A stretch of DNA of 64,000 nt from Inmirania thermothiophila (GTDB lineage: Bacteria; Pseudomonadota; Gammaproteobacteria; DSM-100275), in assembly GCF_003751635.1 (NCBI RefSeq), contig NZ_RJVI01000001.1:970726-1034725 (forward strand), written 5' to 3'. Within the stretch, counting starts at the first letter, position 1. Every line of letters starts with the position of its first letter. The position numbers and the translations under genes are program-made. The notes below the pieces were generated by a model that was not told where the DNA came from, made no database searches, and was given only the letters and a program-made list of their open reading frames with translations. Shown one piece after another: positions 9,009 to 18,511 of the stretch.

Positions 9009-9639
9009 CCCGGGACTCCTCCGGTTGCGCCGCGAAGAGCTCGTTGCGGTGCGCCTCGTAGTACTCCAGCGCCTTGCGCACCGCCTTGACCACCGCGCGC
9101 GGGGTGATGGTGGCGCCGGTGAACTGGTCGAAGACCCCTCCGTCCTTGCGCACCTTCCAGTGCGCCGGGTCCGGGTCGCGAAGCGAGCGGCCGCGGAAGG
9201 CGTGGATCCAGTCGGACTTCTCCACCTCGATGCGGTCGCCGAGGCCGGGGGTCTCCTTGTGGGCGAGCACGCGGACCCCGGCGAGGGTGCCGTCGACGCG
9301 GATCGCCACCATCAGGCGGATGGGTCCGCCGTAGCCGTCCGGGGCCACCGGCGTCAGGACCACCGCCACCGGCGCGCCGCCGCGTCGCGCCCGATACACG
9401 GTGACCGGCTCGTCGGTGCCCAGCAGCGCCCGGTCGCGCACCTGGAGGGTGTCGCCGGCGAGGTCGTTGTCGTACCACTCGGGCGGGACCAGGGCCCCGA
9501 GCGTGCGCAGCAGGTTCTCACGCTCCACCTGAGCGATGCGCTCGCGGGTGAGCCCGTAGGTGGCCGCCACCAGCCCCGTCCCCACGAGGGCGAAGCCCGC
9601 GAGCACCAGCGCCGCCCCGCTCATGTGCCGCGCCGCCAC
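9001..9639 (-). CDS. rnfG: Rnf electron transport complex subunit G, flavoprotein
   Basis: The 212-residue protein has one N-terminal membrane helix and a periplasmic FMN-binding domain. FMN attaches through phosphodiester linkage to a Thr in the motif seen here as FTGATITP, consistent with the family SGAT-type consensus. [12 protein letters not shown] is the other conserved block. GTG at 9639 is chosen because AGGAGG lies 8 bases upstream; an internal ATG at 9624 lacks such a site. It is fourth or fifth in the rnf operon, 3 bp after rnfD. Confidence 0.95.
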   Translation of the reverse strand: MAARHMSGAALVLAGFALVGTGLVAATYGLTRERIAQVERENLLRTLGALVPPEWYDNDLAGDTLQVRDRALLGTDEPVTVYRARRGGAPVAVVLTPVAPDGYGGPIRLMVAIRVDGTLAGVRVLAHKETPGLGDRIEVEKSDWIHAFRGRSLRDPDPAHWKVRKDGGVFDQFTGATITPRAVVKAVRKALEYYEAHRNELFAAQPEESRDG

Positions 9640-9642
9640 CGC

Positions 9643-10677
9643 TCAGCCCTCCTGCTCGCCGAAGACCCGCGGGCGGGTGTACTGGTCGATGGTGGGGGCG
9701 GCCATGTTCATGAGCAGCACGGCGAAGGCGACGCCGTCGGGGAAGCCGCCCCAGGTGCGGATGACGTAGGTGATGGCGCCGACGCCGGCGCCGAAGAGCA
9801 GGCGCCCGCGCGGGGTGGTGCTCGCCGTCACCGGGTCGGTGGCGATGAAGAAGGCGCCGAGCATCGCCGCCCCGCTGAAGAGGTGGAAGAGCGGCCCGGC
9901 GTAGCGCGCCGGGTCCAGGAGGTGGAAGACCGTCGCCAGCCCGGCCAGCGCCCCCAGCATCCCGGCCGGGATCTGCCAGGCGATCAGGCGCCGCGCCGCG
10001 AGATAGAGGCCGCCGGCGAGGTAGGCGAGGGCCACCCACTGCCAGGCGGCGCCCCCGAGCAGCCCGTAGGCGGCCCCGGAGAGCACCTCCGGCACCGCCT
10101 TGTCCAGGGTGAGGGCCGTGCGCACCTCGTCCAGGGGGGTCGCCATGGTGATGGCGTCGAGGCCGAGCCCGGATGGGGGCGTGCCGCCGAAGATGAGCCT
10201 CAGGACCTCGCCGGGCGCGAGCGGCAGCGGCGCGAGGATGGTCGGCGCCGGCCACGCCGTCATCTCCCGCGGGAAGGCGATGATGAGGACCACGAAGCCC
10301 ACCATCGCCGGGTTGAAGGGGTTGTAGCCGAGACCGCCGTAGAGGTGCTTGGCGACGACGATGGCGAAGGCCGCGCCCACCACGGCGATCCACCACGGCG
10401 CCGTGGGCGGCAGGGCGAGGGCCAGCAGCACCCCGGTGAGCACGGCGCTGAGGTCGGTGAGGAAAGGCCGCAGGGGGCGGCCGCGCAGGCGCAGCATGGC
10501 GGCCTCGCAGGCCACCGCGGTGACCGCCGCAAGCGCGATCTGCACCGGCACCCCGGGGCCGTAGAGCCAGGTCGCCGCGGCCGCCCCGGGGACGAGGGCA
10601 AGCAGCACCCGGCCCATCAGGCGCGTGACCGAGGCCGGACCGTGCAGGTGCGGCGAGGACGGGGTCGGAAAGCGCAT
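9643..10677 (-). CDS. rnfD: Rnf electron transport complex subunit D
   Basis: The 344-residue polytopic membrane subunit is homologous to NqrB. Conserved parts include KHLYGGLGYNPFNPAM, the likely flavinylation segment DAITMATPL, and FFIATDPVTASTTPRGR near the C-terminus. It is thought to form the ion channel with a covalently bound FMN. The ATG overlaps the rnfC stop in an ATGA arrangement, so the two are translationally coupled. A long in-frame upstream extension lies antisense to conserved rnfC sequence and was trimmed. Confidence 0.95.
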   Translation of the reverse strand: MRFPTPSSPHLHGPASVTRLMGRVLLALVPGAAAATWLYGPGVPVQIALAAVTAVACEAAMLRLRGRPLRPFLTDLSAVLTGVLLALALPPTAPWWIAVVGAAFAIVVAKHLYGGLGYNPFNPAMVGFVVLIIAFPREMTAWPAPTILAPLPLAPGEVLRLIFGGTPPSGLGLDAITMATPLDEVRTALTLDKAVPEVLSGAAYGLLGGAAWQWVALAYLAGGLYLAARRLIAWQIPAGMLGALAGLATVFHLLDPARYAGPLFHLFSGAAMLGAFFIATDPVTASTTPRGRLLFGAGVGAITYVIRTWGGFPDGVAFAVLLMNMAAPTIDQYTRPRVFGEQEG

Positions 10678-12227
10678 CACTCCTCCCCGGCCTCCTCGTG
10701 GCGGCGCACGCGCTCGCGCACCGCCACCGCCTTCGGCGGCTCCCCCGCCGCCGGCCGCGTGCCGTCCTCGGCCTTCTTGGCCGCGGCGGCCTCGCGCAGC
10801 ATGCGCATGCGCTCGGCCTTCTCCCGCCGCGCCCGCTCGAGCCGCTCCTGCTTGGCCTCGTGGCGGCGGCGGGCGCGCTCGGCGCGGCGGCGCTCGCGCT
10901 CGCGCGCCCAGATCTCGGTCTTGGCGTAGCGGAAGTACTGCACCAGCGGGATGCGGCTGGGGCAGACGTAGGCGCAGCAGCCGCACTCGATGCAGTCGAA
11001 CAGCCGCAGGGCCTGGGCGCGGTCGAGGTCGCGGGCGCGCGCGTACCAGTAGAGCTGCTGGGGCAGCAGCCGCATGGGACAGGCGTTCATGCACTGGCCG
11101 CAGCGGATGCAGGGCAGGGCCGGGCCGGTCGCGGCCACCTCGGCCTCGGAGGCCACCAGCACGCAGTTGGTGGCCTTGACCACCGGGACCTCGTCGCTCG
11201 CCAGGGCCACGCCCATCATCGGCCCGCCCATGATCAGCCGCGCCGCCTTGGGGGTGTAGCCGCCGGCCTCCGCGACCAGATGGCGCACGGGCGTGCCCAG
11301 CGCCACCTCCAGGTTGCGCGGGCGGGCCACGCCCTCGCCGGTGACGGTGACGATGCGCGAGACCAGGGGCTCGCCGCGGGTCACGGCGCGGTACACGGCG
11401 GCCGTGGTGGAGAGGTTCTGGCAGACCACGCCGACGTCGATGGGCAGCCCCCCGCTCGGGACCACGCGCCCGGTGAGGACGTGGATGAGCTGCTTCTCGC
11501 CCCCCGTGGGATAGCGGGTGGGCACGGGGCGGACCTCCACCGCGGGATCGCCGAGCCGCGCCACCGCCGCCTCCATCGCGGCGATGGCCTCGGGCTTGTT
11601 GTCCTCGATGCCGATGAGGCAGCGTCCGGCGTCGAGGATGCGGCGCAGGATCTGCATGCCGCCGACGATCTCGTCGGCGTGCTCGCGCACCAGCATGTCG
11701 TCGGCGGTGATGTAGGGCTCGCACTCGGCGCCGTTGAGGATCAGGTACTCGACGGCGTGGCGCTGCCCGGGATTGAGCTTGACGTGGGTCGGGAAGGCGG
11801 CGCCGCCGAGGCCCACGATGCCGGCCTCGCGCACCCGCTCGCGCAGCCGCGCGGGATCCGCCTCCGCCCAGTCGGCGATGGGCTCGGGCCGCTCCGCCCA
11901 GCGGTCCTCGCCGTCGGTCTCGATGACGATGCAGGGCGCGGAAAGACCCGAGGGGTGGGGCACCGGGCGCGGCTCCACCGCCACCACCGTGCCCGAGCTC
12001 GCGGCGTGGATGGGGACGCTCACCACGCCGCCGGCGTGGGCGATCACCTGGCCCTTGAGGACGCGCTCGCCGGGCTGCACCACGGGCTCGGCGGGCTGGC
12101 CGATGTGCTGGTGCACGGGCTGGACGAGCAGCGGCGGCAGCGAGGCGCGGGCGAGGGGCACCTCGAGGCTCATCTCCTTGCGCCCCGGCGGGTGGATGCC
12201 GCCGGGGAAGCGCCACAGGCGGCCCAT
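10677..12227 (-). CDS. rnfC: Rnf electron transport complex subunit C, NADH-interacting
   Basis: The 516-residue peripheral subunit resembles the NADH-binding Nqo1/NqrF entry modules. It has GLGGAAFPTHVK in the nucleotide/FMN region and two [4Fe-4S] motifs, CIRCGQCMNACP near residue 371 and CIECGCCAYVCP near 410. The last 90 residues are a highly charged Arg/Glu/Ala tail predicted to be helical, as in other gammaproteobacterial RnfC proteins. The ATG overlaps the TGA of rnfB. It connects NADH with RnfD/RnfG flavins. Confidence 0.96.
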   Translation of the reverse strand: MGRLWRFPGGIHPPGRKEMSLEVPLARASLPPLLVQPVHQHIGQPAEPVVQPGERVLKGQVIAHAGGVVSVPIHAASSGTVVAVEPRPVPHPSGLSAPCIVIETDGEDRWAERPEPIADWAEADPARLRERVREAGIVGLGGAAFPTHVKLNPGQRHAVEYLILNGAECEPYITADDMLVREHADEIVGGMQILRRILDAGRCLIGIEDNKPEAIAAMEAAVARLGDPAVEVRPVPTRYPTGGEKQLIHVLTGRVVPSGGLPIDVGVVCQNLSTTAAVYRAVTRGEPLVSRIVTVTGEGVARPRNLEVALGTPVRHLVAEAGGYTPKAARLIMGGPMMGVALASDEVPVVKATNCVLVASEAEVAATGPALPCIRCGQCMNACPMRLLPQQLYWYARARDLDRAQALRLFDCIECGCCAYVCPSRIPLVQYFRYAKTEIWARERERRRAERARRRHEAKQERLERARREKAERMRMLREAAAAKKAEDGTRPAAGEPPKAVAVRERVRRHEEAGEE

Positions 12228-12769
12228 CAGGCGGCCTCCCCGATCCCCGCCGGCCGCGGCCAGCGCCAGCCCGCAAGGCCCTCGTCCACCGGCTCCATGC
12301 GGATGCACTCCACCGGGCAGGCCGGCACGCACTTCTCGCACCCGGTGCACTCGGCCCGGATCACGGTGTGCATCTGCTTGGTGGCGCCGACGATGGCGTC
12401 CACCGGGCAGACGAGGATGCACTTGGTGCAGCCGATGCAGTTCTGCTCGTCGATGACGGCCACCTCCGGGCCCTTCTCCTCGGCCTCCTCCACCGGCTTG
12501 GGCTCGCGGCCCAGCAGGTCGGCGATGGCCCGCATCACGGGCTCGCCGCCGGGGATGCAGAGGTTGATCTCGGCCTCGCCGGCGGCCACCGCCTCGGCGT
12601 AGGGCCGGCAGCCCGGGTAGCCGCACTGGCCGCACTGGGTCTGGGGCAGCAGTCCGTCCACCTGGTCGGCCACCGGGTCGCCCTCGACCCGGAAGCGCAG
12701 GTCCGCATAGCCCAGCAGCAGGCCGAAGCCCAGCGCGAGCACCGTCAGGGATGCAACCGCCACGATCAT
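12227..12769 (-). CDS. rnfB: Rnf electron transport complex subunit B, ferredoxin-type
   Basis: The 180-residue protein has one N-terminal transmembrane helix, then a CGQCGYPGC module (Cys46, 49, 54 with Cys71 as the probable fourth ligand). Two ferredoxin-like [4Fe-4S] motifs follow, [12 protein letters not shown] and [12 protein letters not shown]. It takes electrons from reduced ferredoxin and passes them to RnfA/E. The gene ends on the rnfC start codon and begins 4 bp after rnfA. Size matches the usual 170-200 residues. Confidence 0.97.
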   Translation of the reverse strand: MIVAVASLTVLALGFGLLLGYADLRFRVEGDPVADQVDGLLPQTQCGQCGYPGCRPYAEAVAAGEAEINLCIPGGEPVMRAIADLLGREPKPVEEAEEKGPEVAVIDEQNCIGCTKCILVCPVDAIVGATKQMHTVIRAECTGCEKCVPACPVECIRMEPVDEGLAGWRWPRPAGIGEAA

Positions 12770-12773
12770 CGCC

Positions 12774-13355
12774 TCACCCCCTGACCAGCCCCGAGAAGCC
12801 CATGAAGGCGAGCGACATCAGGCCCGCCGTGATCATGGCGATGGCCGCGCCCTGGAACGGGCCGGGCACGTCCGCCACCGCGATGCGCTCGCGCAGGGCG
12901 GCGAAGAGCGCCAGCACGAGCGAGAAGCCGAGCGCGGCCCCGAAGCCGTAGACCGCCGACTCCAGGAAGGTGCGCTGCTCCTGCACCAGCAGCAGCGCCA
13001 CCCCCAGCACCGCGCAGTTGGTGGTGATGAGGGGCAGGTAGATGCCGAGCACCTGGTAGAGCACGGGGCTGGTCTTGTGCACCACCATCTCGGTGAACTG
13101 GACCACCACGGCGATGACGAGGATGAAGGCGACGGTGCGCAGGTAGCCGATGCCCAGCGGCTCCAGCAGATAGGTGTTGACGAGGTAGGCGAGGATGGAG
13201 GAAAGGGTGAGCACGAAGGTGGTGGCCAGCCCCATGCCGAGGGCGGTCTCCACCTTGCGCGACACGCCCATGAACGGGCAGAGCCCGAGGAACCTCACGA
13301 GCACGAAGTTGTTCACGAGCACCGTGCTCACGAGGATGAGCGCGTACTCGGCCAT
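12774..13355 (-). CDS. rnfA: Rnf electron transport complex subunit A
   Basis: The 193-residue subunit has six predicted membrane helices. [16 protein letters not shown] and [15 protein letters not shown] contain the conserved cysteines paired with those in RnfE. It is the first gene of a complete rnfABCDGE operon, the standard gammaproteobacterial order; no rnfH is present. The 216-bp region upstream holds the only good promoter candidate for the operon. Confidence 0.97.
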   Translation of the reverse strand: MAEYALILVSTVLVNNFVLVRFLGLCPFMGVSRKVETALGMGLATTFVLTLSSILAYLVNTYLLEPLGIGYLRTVAFILVIAVVVQFTEMVVHKTSPVLYQVLGIYLPLITTNCAVLGVALLLVQEQRTFLESAVYGFGAALGFSLVLALFAALRERIAVADVPGPFQGAAIAMITAGLMSLAFMGFSGLVRG

Positions 13356-13399
13356 CGCCTCTCCCTCGTCGCCACGCCCTCGGTCGGGGCGGCTGTTTT

Positions 13400-13416
13400 T
13401 GTTCGATGAGCAAACA
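13400..13416. promoter_or_regulatory. Imperfect inverted repeat in the rnf leader
   Basis: TGTTCG-5-CAAACA forms an imperfect 6-bp inverted repeat (five of six bases match) inside the 5' untranslated region predicted for rnfA, about 50-65 bases downstream of the proposed start site. It lies in an AT-rich island unusual for this window. It could be an operator, but it does not fit the FNR or Crp consensus and no regulator is assigned. Confidence 0.25.
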
Positions 13417-13470
13417 ATCTAGCGCGTCGCCCTGCCCCGGAAAACACACCGCGGCAGGGGGATGTATCCG

Positions 13471-13500
13471 ATGCTAGCAGGGTTTGACGCGGTGCAACAA
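13471..13500 (-). promoter_or_regulatory. Putative rnf operon promoter with extended -10
   Basis: On the minus strand TTGTTG (13495-13500) is separated by 18 bases from TAGCAT (13471-13476), which has an upstream TGC forming an extended -10. An A-rich tract at about 13526-13537 lies further upstream and could act as an UP element. The predicted transcript start near 13464 leaves a leader of about 108 bases before rnfA. The core TGCTAGCATCGG is identical to that of the nifJ promoter at 22944. Confidence 0.5.
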
Positions 13501-13571
13501 CGGGGTCGGCGCCGCTCGCGGCTAGTAATTTTTTATGCCGCGATAAGCCCCAATGCGGCGGTGCGGGCGGC

Positions 13572-15605
13572 TCAGCGCACGCGCATGCCGGGCTCGGCCC
13601 CCTCGTCGGGGCCGATGAGCCAGAGCCGCTCACCGCCGGGGCCGGCGGCGAGGACCATGCCCTCGGAGACGCCGAAGCGCATCCGGCGCGGGGCGAGGTT
13701 GGCCACGACCACGGTGAGCCGGCCCACCAGCTCCTCGGGGCGGTAGGCCTGGCGGATGCCCGCGAAGACGGTGCGCCGCTCGCCGCCAAGGTCCACGGTC
13801 AGGCGCAGCAGCCGGTCGGCGCCCTCCACCTCGGCGGCCTCGACGATGCGGGCGACCCGCAGGTCGATGCGGGCGAACTCGTCGATGCCGATGGTGGGGG
13901 CGGCCTCCTCCTCGGTGCGGGCAGGGGCTGCGGCCGTGCCCGCCGCGGCGGGGCGGGGCTCGAGGCTCTCGCGCGAGGCCTCCACCATGGCCTGCACCTG
14001 CTTCGGGTCGACCCGGTGCAGGAGCGGCTGGAAGGGGCGGATCTCGCAGCCGAGCAGCGGCTGCAGGCGCGTCTGCCAGTCGAGGGCGGGGCCGCCGAGG
14101 AAGGCCTCGGCGCGCTGGGCGAGCCGCGGCAGGATCGGCTTGAGGTAGGTGACCAGGACGCGGAAGAGGTTGAGCCCCTGGGTGCAGACGGCCTGCACCT
14201 CGCCGCGCCGCGCCGGCTCCTTGATCGCGACCCAGGGCTTGCGCTCGTCGATGTACTGGTTGGCGCGGTCGGCGAGCGCCATGATCTCGCGCACGGCGCG
14301 GCCGTACTCGCGCGCCTCCATCCACTCGGCGATGATCTCGCCGGCGGCGACGAAGCCCTGGTAGAGCTCGGGCGCGGGCAGGGCCTCGGCGAGCCGCCCG
14401 CCGAAGTCGCGCTCGATGAAGCGGGCGCAGCGCGAGGCGATGTTGACCAGCTTGCCGACGAGGTCGCTGTTGACCCGCTGTACGAAGTCGTCGAGGTTGA
14501 GGTCGATGTCCTCGACGCGCCCGTTGAGCTTGGCCGCGAAGTAGTAGCGCAGGTACTCCGGATCCAGGTGGTCGAGGTAGGTGCGGGCCTTGATGAAGGT
14601 GCCGCGCGACTTGGACATCTTCTGCCCGTCGACGGTGAGGAAGCCGTGGGCGAAGACCGCGGTGGGCTTGCGGAAGCCCGCCCCGTGCAGCATCGCGGGC
14701 CAGAACAGGGCGTGGAAGTAGATGATGTCCTTGCCGATGAAGTGGTAGACCTCGGCCTCCGAGTCCGGCCCCCAGTAGGCGTCGAAGTCGAGGCCGCGGC
14801 GCGTGCAGAGGTTGCGCAGGCTGGCCATGTAGCCGATGGGGGCGTCGAGCCAGACGTAGAAGTACTTGCCCGGGGCGTCCGGGATCTCGAAGCCGAAGTA
14901 CGGCGCATCGCGCGAGATGTCCCAGGGCTGCAGCCCGGCCGCGAACCACTCGTCGAGCTTGTTGCGCACCTCCTCCTGGAGGTGGCCGCCCGCGGTCCAC
15001 TCCCGCAGCATGGGCTCGAAGTCGGCGAGCCGGAAGAAGTAGTGCAGCGACTCGCGCGCCTCGGGCCGCACCCCGGACAGCACCGAGACCGGGTTGCGGA
15101 GCTCGCCCGGCGAGTAGGTGGCGCCGCAGACCTCGCAGGAGTCGCCGTACTGGTCGGGGGCGCCGCAGCGCGGGCACTCGCCGCGGATGTAGCGGTCGGG
15201 CAGGAAGATCCCCTGCACCGGGTCGTAGGCCTGGGTGATGGTGCGGGTCTCGATGTGGCCGGCGTCGCGGTTGCGGATGTAGATGAGCTCGGCGAGCTCG
15301 CGGTTCTCCGGCGAGTGGGTGGTGTAGTAGTTGTCGAACTCGATCAGGAAGTCGGCGAAGTCGGCCCGGTGCTCGCGGCCGATGCGCTCGATGAGGGCCT
15401 CGGGCGTGACGCCCTCCTCGCGCGCCTTGAGCATGATGGGCGTGCCGTGGGCGTCGTCGGCGCAGACGTAGATGCAGTCGTGGCCGCGCAGGCGCTGGAA
15501 GCGGGCCCAGATGTCGGTCTGGATGTACTCGACCAGGTGGCCGACGTGGATCGGGCCGTTGGCGTAGGGCAGGGCGCTGGTGACGAGGATCTTTCGCTGC
15601 TTCAT
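13572..15605 (-). CDS. metG: Methionyl-tRNA synthetase
   Basis: The 677-residue class I synthetase equals E. coli MetG in length. HVGH at residues 20-23 is the HIGH signature and KMSKS near 326 closes the active site. A zinc knuckle with CPRCG and CEVCG motifs lies in the connective peptide, and a C-terminal tRNA-binding/dimerisation domain begins near [11 protein letters not shown]. The start [17 protein letters not shown] is unambiguous; a 464-codon upstream extension in the same frame is antisense to apbC and was removed. It is divergent from apbC, a frequent gammaproteobacterial arrangement. Confidence 0.98.
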   Translation of the reverse strand: MKQRKILVTSALPYANGPIHVGHLVEYIQTDIWARFQRLRGHDCIYVCADDAHGTPIMLKAREEGVTPEALIERIGREHRADFADFLIEFDNYYTTHSPENRELAELIYIRNRDAGHIETRTITQAYDPVQGIFLPDRYIRGECPRCGAPDQYGDSCEVCGATYSPGELRNPVSVLSGVRPEARESLHYFFRLADFEPMLREWTAGGHLQEEVRNKLDEWFAAGLQPWDISRDAPYFGFEIPDAPGKYFYVWLDAPIGYMASLRNLCTRRGLDFDAYWGPDSEAEVYHFIGKDIIYFHALFWPAMLHGAGFRKPTAVFAHGFLTVDGQKMSKSRGTFIKARTYLDHLDPEYLRYYFAAKLNGRVEDIDLNLDDFVQRVNSDLVGKLVNIASRCARFIERDFGGRLAEALPAPELYQGFVAAGEIIAEWMEAREYGRAVREIMALADRANQYIDERKPWVAIKEPARRGEVQAVCTQGLNLFRVLVTYLKPILPRLAQRAEAFLGGPALDWQTRLQPLLGCEIRPFQPLLHRVDPKQVQAMVEASRESLEPRPAAAGTAAAPARTEEEAAPTIGIDEFARIDLRVARIVEAAEVEGADRLLRLTVDLGGERRTVFAGIRQAYRPEELVGRLTVVVANLAPRRMRFGVSEGMVLAAGPGGERLWLIGPDEGAEPGMRVR

Positions 15606-15791
15606 CGTGCTTCCGGGTCGCCGGGGCGGGGCCGCGCCGCAGGGCGGAATAAGGTAGCACCGGGGCGGAGGCGGTGCCATAACCATTCCCAATGGGGGGT
15701 GAGGCGCGGTGGCGCGCTCGTGTAGAATCCGCAGCCCTGCGGCGGCCTCGCGCGGCTGCCGCGCCGGTTTCTCGTCGAGGAGGTCAGCGGC

Positions 15792-16883
15792 ATGGCGGAG
15801 GTCACGCGCCTGCAGGTGGAGACGGCCCTCAAGGAGGTGGTCGACCCCCACATCGACAAGGACGTGGTGAGCGCCAAGGAGGTCCGGGGCATCGACATCG
15901 ACGGCGGGCGGGTGCGCGTCGAGCTGGTGCTCGGCTATCCCGCCGCGGGCTGGGCCGACGCCCTGGCGCAGGCCGTGCGCGAGCGCGTGGGCGCCATCGA
16001 CGGGGTCTCGGAGGTGGCGGCGGAGGTGCGCTGGGAGGTGGCCTCCCACGCCGTGCAGCGCGGTCTCAAGCCCCTGGAGGGGATCAAGAACGTCATCGCC
16101 GTCGCCTCCGGCAAGGGCGGTGTCGGCAAGTCCACGGTGGCGGTCAACCTGGCGCTCGCCCTCAAGGCCGAGGGTGCGCAGGTGGGCATCCTCGACGCCG
16201 ACATCTACGGGCCGAGCCAGCCCCGCATGCTGGGCATCCAGGGGCGGCCCCAGAGCAAGGACGGGCGCACCCTCGAGCCCATGGTCAGCTACGGCGTCCA
16301 GGCCATGTCCATCGGCTTCCTGGTGGACGAGGAGACGCCCATGATCTGGCGCGGGCCCATGGTCACCCAGGCCCTGCAGCAGCTGCTGGGCGACACCAAC
16401 TGGCGCGACCTCGACTACCTGGTCATCGACCTGCCGCCAGGCACCGGCGACACCCAGCTCACGCTGGCCCAGCGGGTGCCGGTGGCGGGGGCGGTGATCG
16501 TGACCACGCCCCAGGACATCGCCCTGCTCGATGCCCGCAAGGGGCTCAAGATGTTCGAGAAGGTGGAGGTGCCGGTGCTCGGCATCGTCGAGAACATGAG
16601 CATCCACATCTGCTCGCGCTGCGGCCACGAGGAGCCCATCTTCGGCGAGGGCGGCGGCCGGCGCATGGCCGAGCAGTACGGCGTGCCCTTCCTCGGCGCG
16701 CTGCCGCTCGACATCTCCATCCGCGAGCACGCCGACGGCGGGCGGCCGACGGTGGTGGCGGACCCCGACGGGCGCATCGCCCAGATCTACCGCGAGATCG
16801 CCCGCCGGGTGGGGGCGCGGCTGTCGCAGCAGGCCAAGACCTACGCCCACAAGTTCCCCACCATCGTCATCGAGAACACCTGA
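15792..16883 (+). CDS. apbC: Iron-sulfur cluster carrier, Mrp/ApbC-type ATPase
   Basis: The 363-residue protein has an N-terminal MIP18-like domain (residues about 1-90) and a ParA/MinD-type ATPase domain. The deviant Walker A is GKGGVGKST near 111-119, and the Walker B region is [17 protein letters not shown] near residue 275 is the paired cysteine motif that bridges the cluster in the dimer. It delivers [4Fe-4S] clusters to apoproteins, which suits a neighbourhood with Rnf, PFOR and Nth. It is divergent from metG. Confidence 0.96.
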   Translation: MAEVTRLQVETALKEVVDPHIDKDVVSAKEVRGIDIDGGRVRVELVLGYPAAGWADALAQAVRERVGAIDGVSEVAAEVRWEVASHAVQRGLKPLEGIKNVIAVASGKGGVGKSTVAVNLALALKAEGAQVGILDADIYGPSQPRMLGIQGRPQSKDGRTLEPMVSYGVQAMSIGFLVDEETPMIWRGPMVTQALQQLLGDTNWRDLDYLVIDLPPGTGDTQLTLAQRVPVAGAVIVTTPQDIALLDARKGLKMFEKVEVPVLGIVENMSIHICSRCGHEEPIFGEGGGRRMAEQYGVPFLGALPLDISIREHADGGRPTVVADPDGRIAQIYREIARRVGARLSQQAKTYAHKFPTIVIENT

Positions 16884-16904
16884 GCCGCCTTCGCGGCCGC
16901 GGCG

Positions 16905-16933
16905 TTGCCGGGCGCGGGCCGGCCTGCTAGGCT
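16905..16933 (+). promoter_or_regulatory. Putative dcd promoter
   Basis: TTGCCG at 16905-16910 and TAGGCT at 16928-16933 are separated by 17 bases, with TGC directly before the -10 hexamer. The predicted transcript start near 16940 gives a leader of about 23 bases ending at a GGGGGG ribosome site. The extended TGCTA pattern recurs at other promoters in this window. Confidence 0.45.
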
Positions 16934-16962
16934 TCCGCCTCCTTGCGCGAGGGGGGTGGAAG

Positions 16963-17529
16963 ATGCCGGTGAAGTCCGACCGCTGGATCCGCCGCATGGC
17001 CGAGGAGCACGGGATGATCGAGCCCTTCGAGCCCGCGCAGGTGCGCGAGGTGGAGGGCCGGCGCGTGATCTCCTACGGCACCTCGAGCTACGGCTACGAC
17101 ATCCGCTGCGCCGACGAGTTCAAGATCTTCACCAACATCAACTCCGCCATCGTCGACCCCAAGGCCTTCACCGAACGCAGCTTCGTGGACTTCAAGGGCG
17201 AGGTCTGCATCATCCCGCCCAACTCCTTCGCCCTCGCGCGCACGGTGGAGTACTTCCGCATCCCCCGCAACGTCCTCACCATCTGCCTCGGCAAGAGCAC
17301 CTACGCCCGCTGCGGCATCATCGTCAACGTCACCCCGCTGGAGCCGGAGTGGGAGGGGCACGTGACCCTCGAGTTCTCCAACACCACGCCGCTGCCGGCC
17401 AAGATCTACGCCAACGAGGGGGTGGCGCAGGTGATCTTCCTCGAGTCCGACGAGCCCTGCGAGGTCTCCTACCGCGACCGCGGCGGCAAGTACCAGGGCC
17501 AGCGCGGCGTCACCCTGCCGCGGGCCTGA
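16963..17529 (+). CDS. dcd: dCTP deaminase
   Basis: The 188-residue protein deaminates dCTP to dUTP, the main gammaproteobacterial route to dTMP precursors. [18 protein letters not shown], the STYARCGI substrate loop and [13 protein letters not shown] with the catalytic Glu are all present. Length equals the typical trimeric Dcd of 188-193 residues. The ATG is preceded by GAGGGGGGTGGAAG. It lies 79 bp after apbC, with its own putative promoter in the gap. Confidence 0.97.
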   Translation: MPVKSDRWIRRMAEEHGMIEPFEPAQVREVEGRRVISYGTSSYGYDIRCADEFKIFTNINSAIVDPKAFTERSFVDFKGEVCIIPPNSFALARTVEYFRIPRNVLTICLGKSTYARCGIIVNVTPLEPEWEGHVTLEFSNTTPLPAKIYANEGVAQVIFLESDEPCEVSYRDRGGKYQGQRGVTLPRA

Positions 17530-17609
17530 GCCCCGCGGCCCCGTGGCCGCCTCGCCGATCCCCGCCCATAATGGGTCGGGGGGCAAGGCCCGGTACGGGA
17601 GGTACACCG

Positions 17610-18509
17610 ATGACGGAGCAGCGAGCAGGGGCGGATGCGCTCGCCGGTGTGGCGCGCGCCTGGGTCGAGGCGGTGCAGGCGCTCGCCGGGGGCGGGGGGA
17701 CGGCGTGGGCGGAGCTTGCCCGCGCGTGGGCGGGGGCGCTTCCGGGCGGGACCGCGCGGGAGGTCTTCGAGCGCCATCTGGCGCAGGGGCGGATCCTGCA
17801 GGAGATGGGCGAGGCCCTGATCGCCGCCCAGCGCGCCGCCGCCGCGGGTGAGGCCGGCTGGCAGGAGGCCTTCGAGCGGGCGGTGGCGCCGCTGCGCACG
17901 CGCATGACGGAGATCCTGACCGCAGGTGCGCCGGGCGCCCCGGGGGGGCGGGCGCCGTGGGAGGCGCTGCTTGCGGCCCCGCCCCTGGGCTACACCCGCG
18001 AGTGGCAGGAGAAGCTGCAGCGCCTGGAGCGGGCGCGGCGGGCCCTCGAGGAGGCGTGGGCCGCCTACCGGCGCGAGCTGGACAAGGTGGCCACGGGCAC
18101 CGCGCGCCGCTTCGGCGAGCGGCTGCGCGCGCGCGCCGAGGCGGATCGGCCGGTGGGCAGCCTGCGCGAGCTCTACGACCTGTGGGTGGACGCCGCCGAG
18201 GAGGCCTACGCCGAGGTGGTGGCGGGAGAGGACTACAGCGTGGTCTACGGGCGGCTGGTCAACGCCATGATGGCGCTGCGCCGCTGCCAGCGCGTGCTCG
18301 GCGACGAGCTGGCCGAGGCCTGGGACCTGCCGGGGCGGGCGGAGCTGGATGCGGCGCACCGGCGCGTGCACGACCTGCGCGCGCGGGTGCGGGGGCTGGA
18401 GCAGGCGCTCGCGGCCGTCCAGGCCGAGGTGGCGGCGCTGAAGGGCCCCGCCCGCGCCCGCGGCACGAAGGTGCGCGGGCGTGCCGGCGCGAAGAAGAAG
18501 GAGGGTTGA
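17610..18509 (+). CDS. phaE: Class III PHA synthase subunit PhaE
   Basis: The 299-residue PhaE subunit pairs with PhaC to form the class III synthase of purple sulfur bacteria. Recognition rests on the conserved segment around LGYTREWQEKLQRL, the FGERLRARAEAD and SLRELYDLWVDAAEEAYAEV helices, and position directly before phaC. The rest is alanine/arginine-rich and poorly conserved, as usual. It ends with a coiled coil and a basic KKK tail that could contact the granule. The start at 17610 follows GGGAGG. phaC starts 2 bp after its stop. Confidence 0.92.
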   Translation: MTEQRAGADALAGVARAWVEAVQALAGGGGTAWAELARAWAGALPGGTAREVFERHLAQGRILQEMGEALIAAQRAAAAGEAGWQEAFERAVAPLRTRMTEILTAGAPGAPGGRAPWEALLAAPPLGYTREWQEKLQRLERARRALEEAWAAYRRELDKVATGTARRFGERLRARAEADRPVGSLRELYDLWVDAAEEAYAEVVAGEDYSVVYGRLVNAMMALRRCQRVLGDELAEAWDLPGRAELDAAHRRVHDLRARVRGLEQALAAVQAEVAALKGPARARGTKVRGRAGAKKKEG

Positions 18510-18511
18510 GC

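Noticed and set aside
9643-12276. An 877-codon frame extending rnfD upstream across rnfC
   Set aside because: Only the last 344 codons are conserved. The extension is antisense-like sequence within rnfC, and rnfD has a coupled ATG at 10677.
13395-13420. FNR or Crp site in the rnfA leader
   Set aside because: TTGTT...GCAAA does not meet the TTGAT-N4-ATCAA or TGTGA-N6-TCACA patterns and lies downstream of the predicted start.
13508-13571. Hairpin plus T-run near 13525-13555 as a metG terminator
   Set aside because: The run lies on the wrong side of the stem for either strand: A-rich after the stem on the minus strand and T-rich before it on the plus strand. An UP-like element for rnf fits better.
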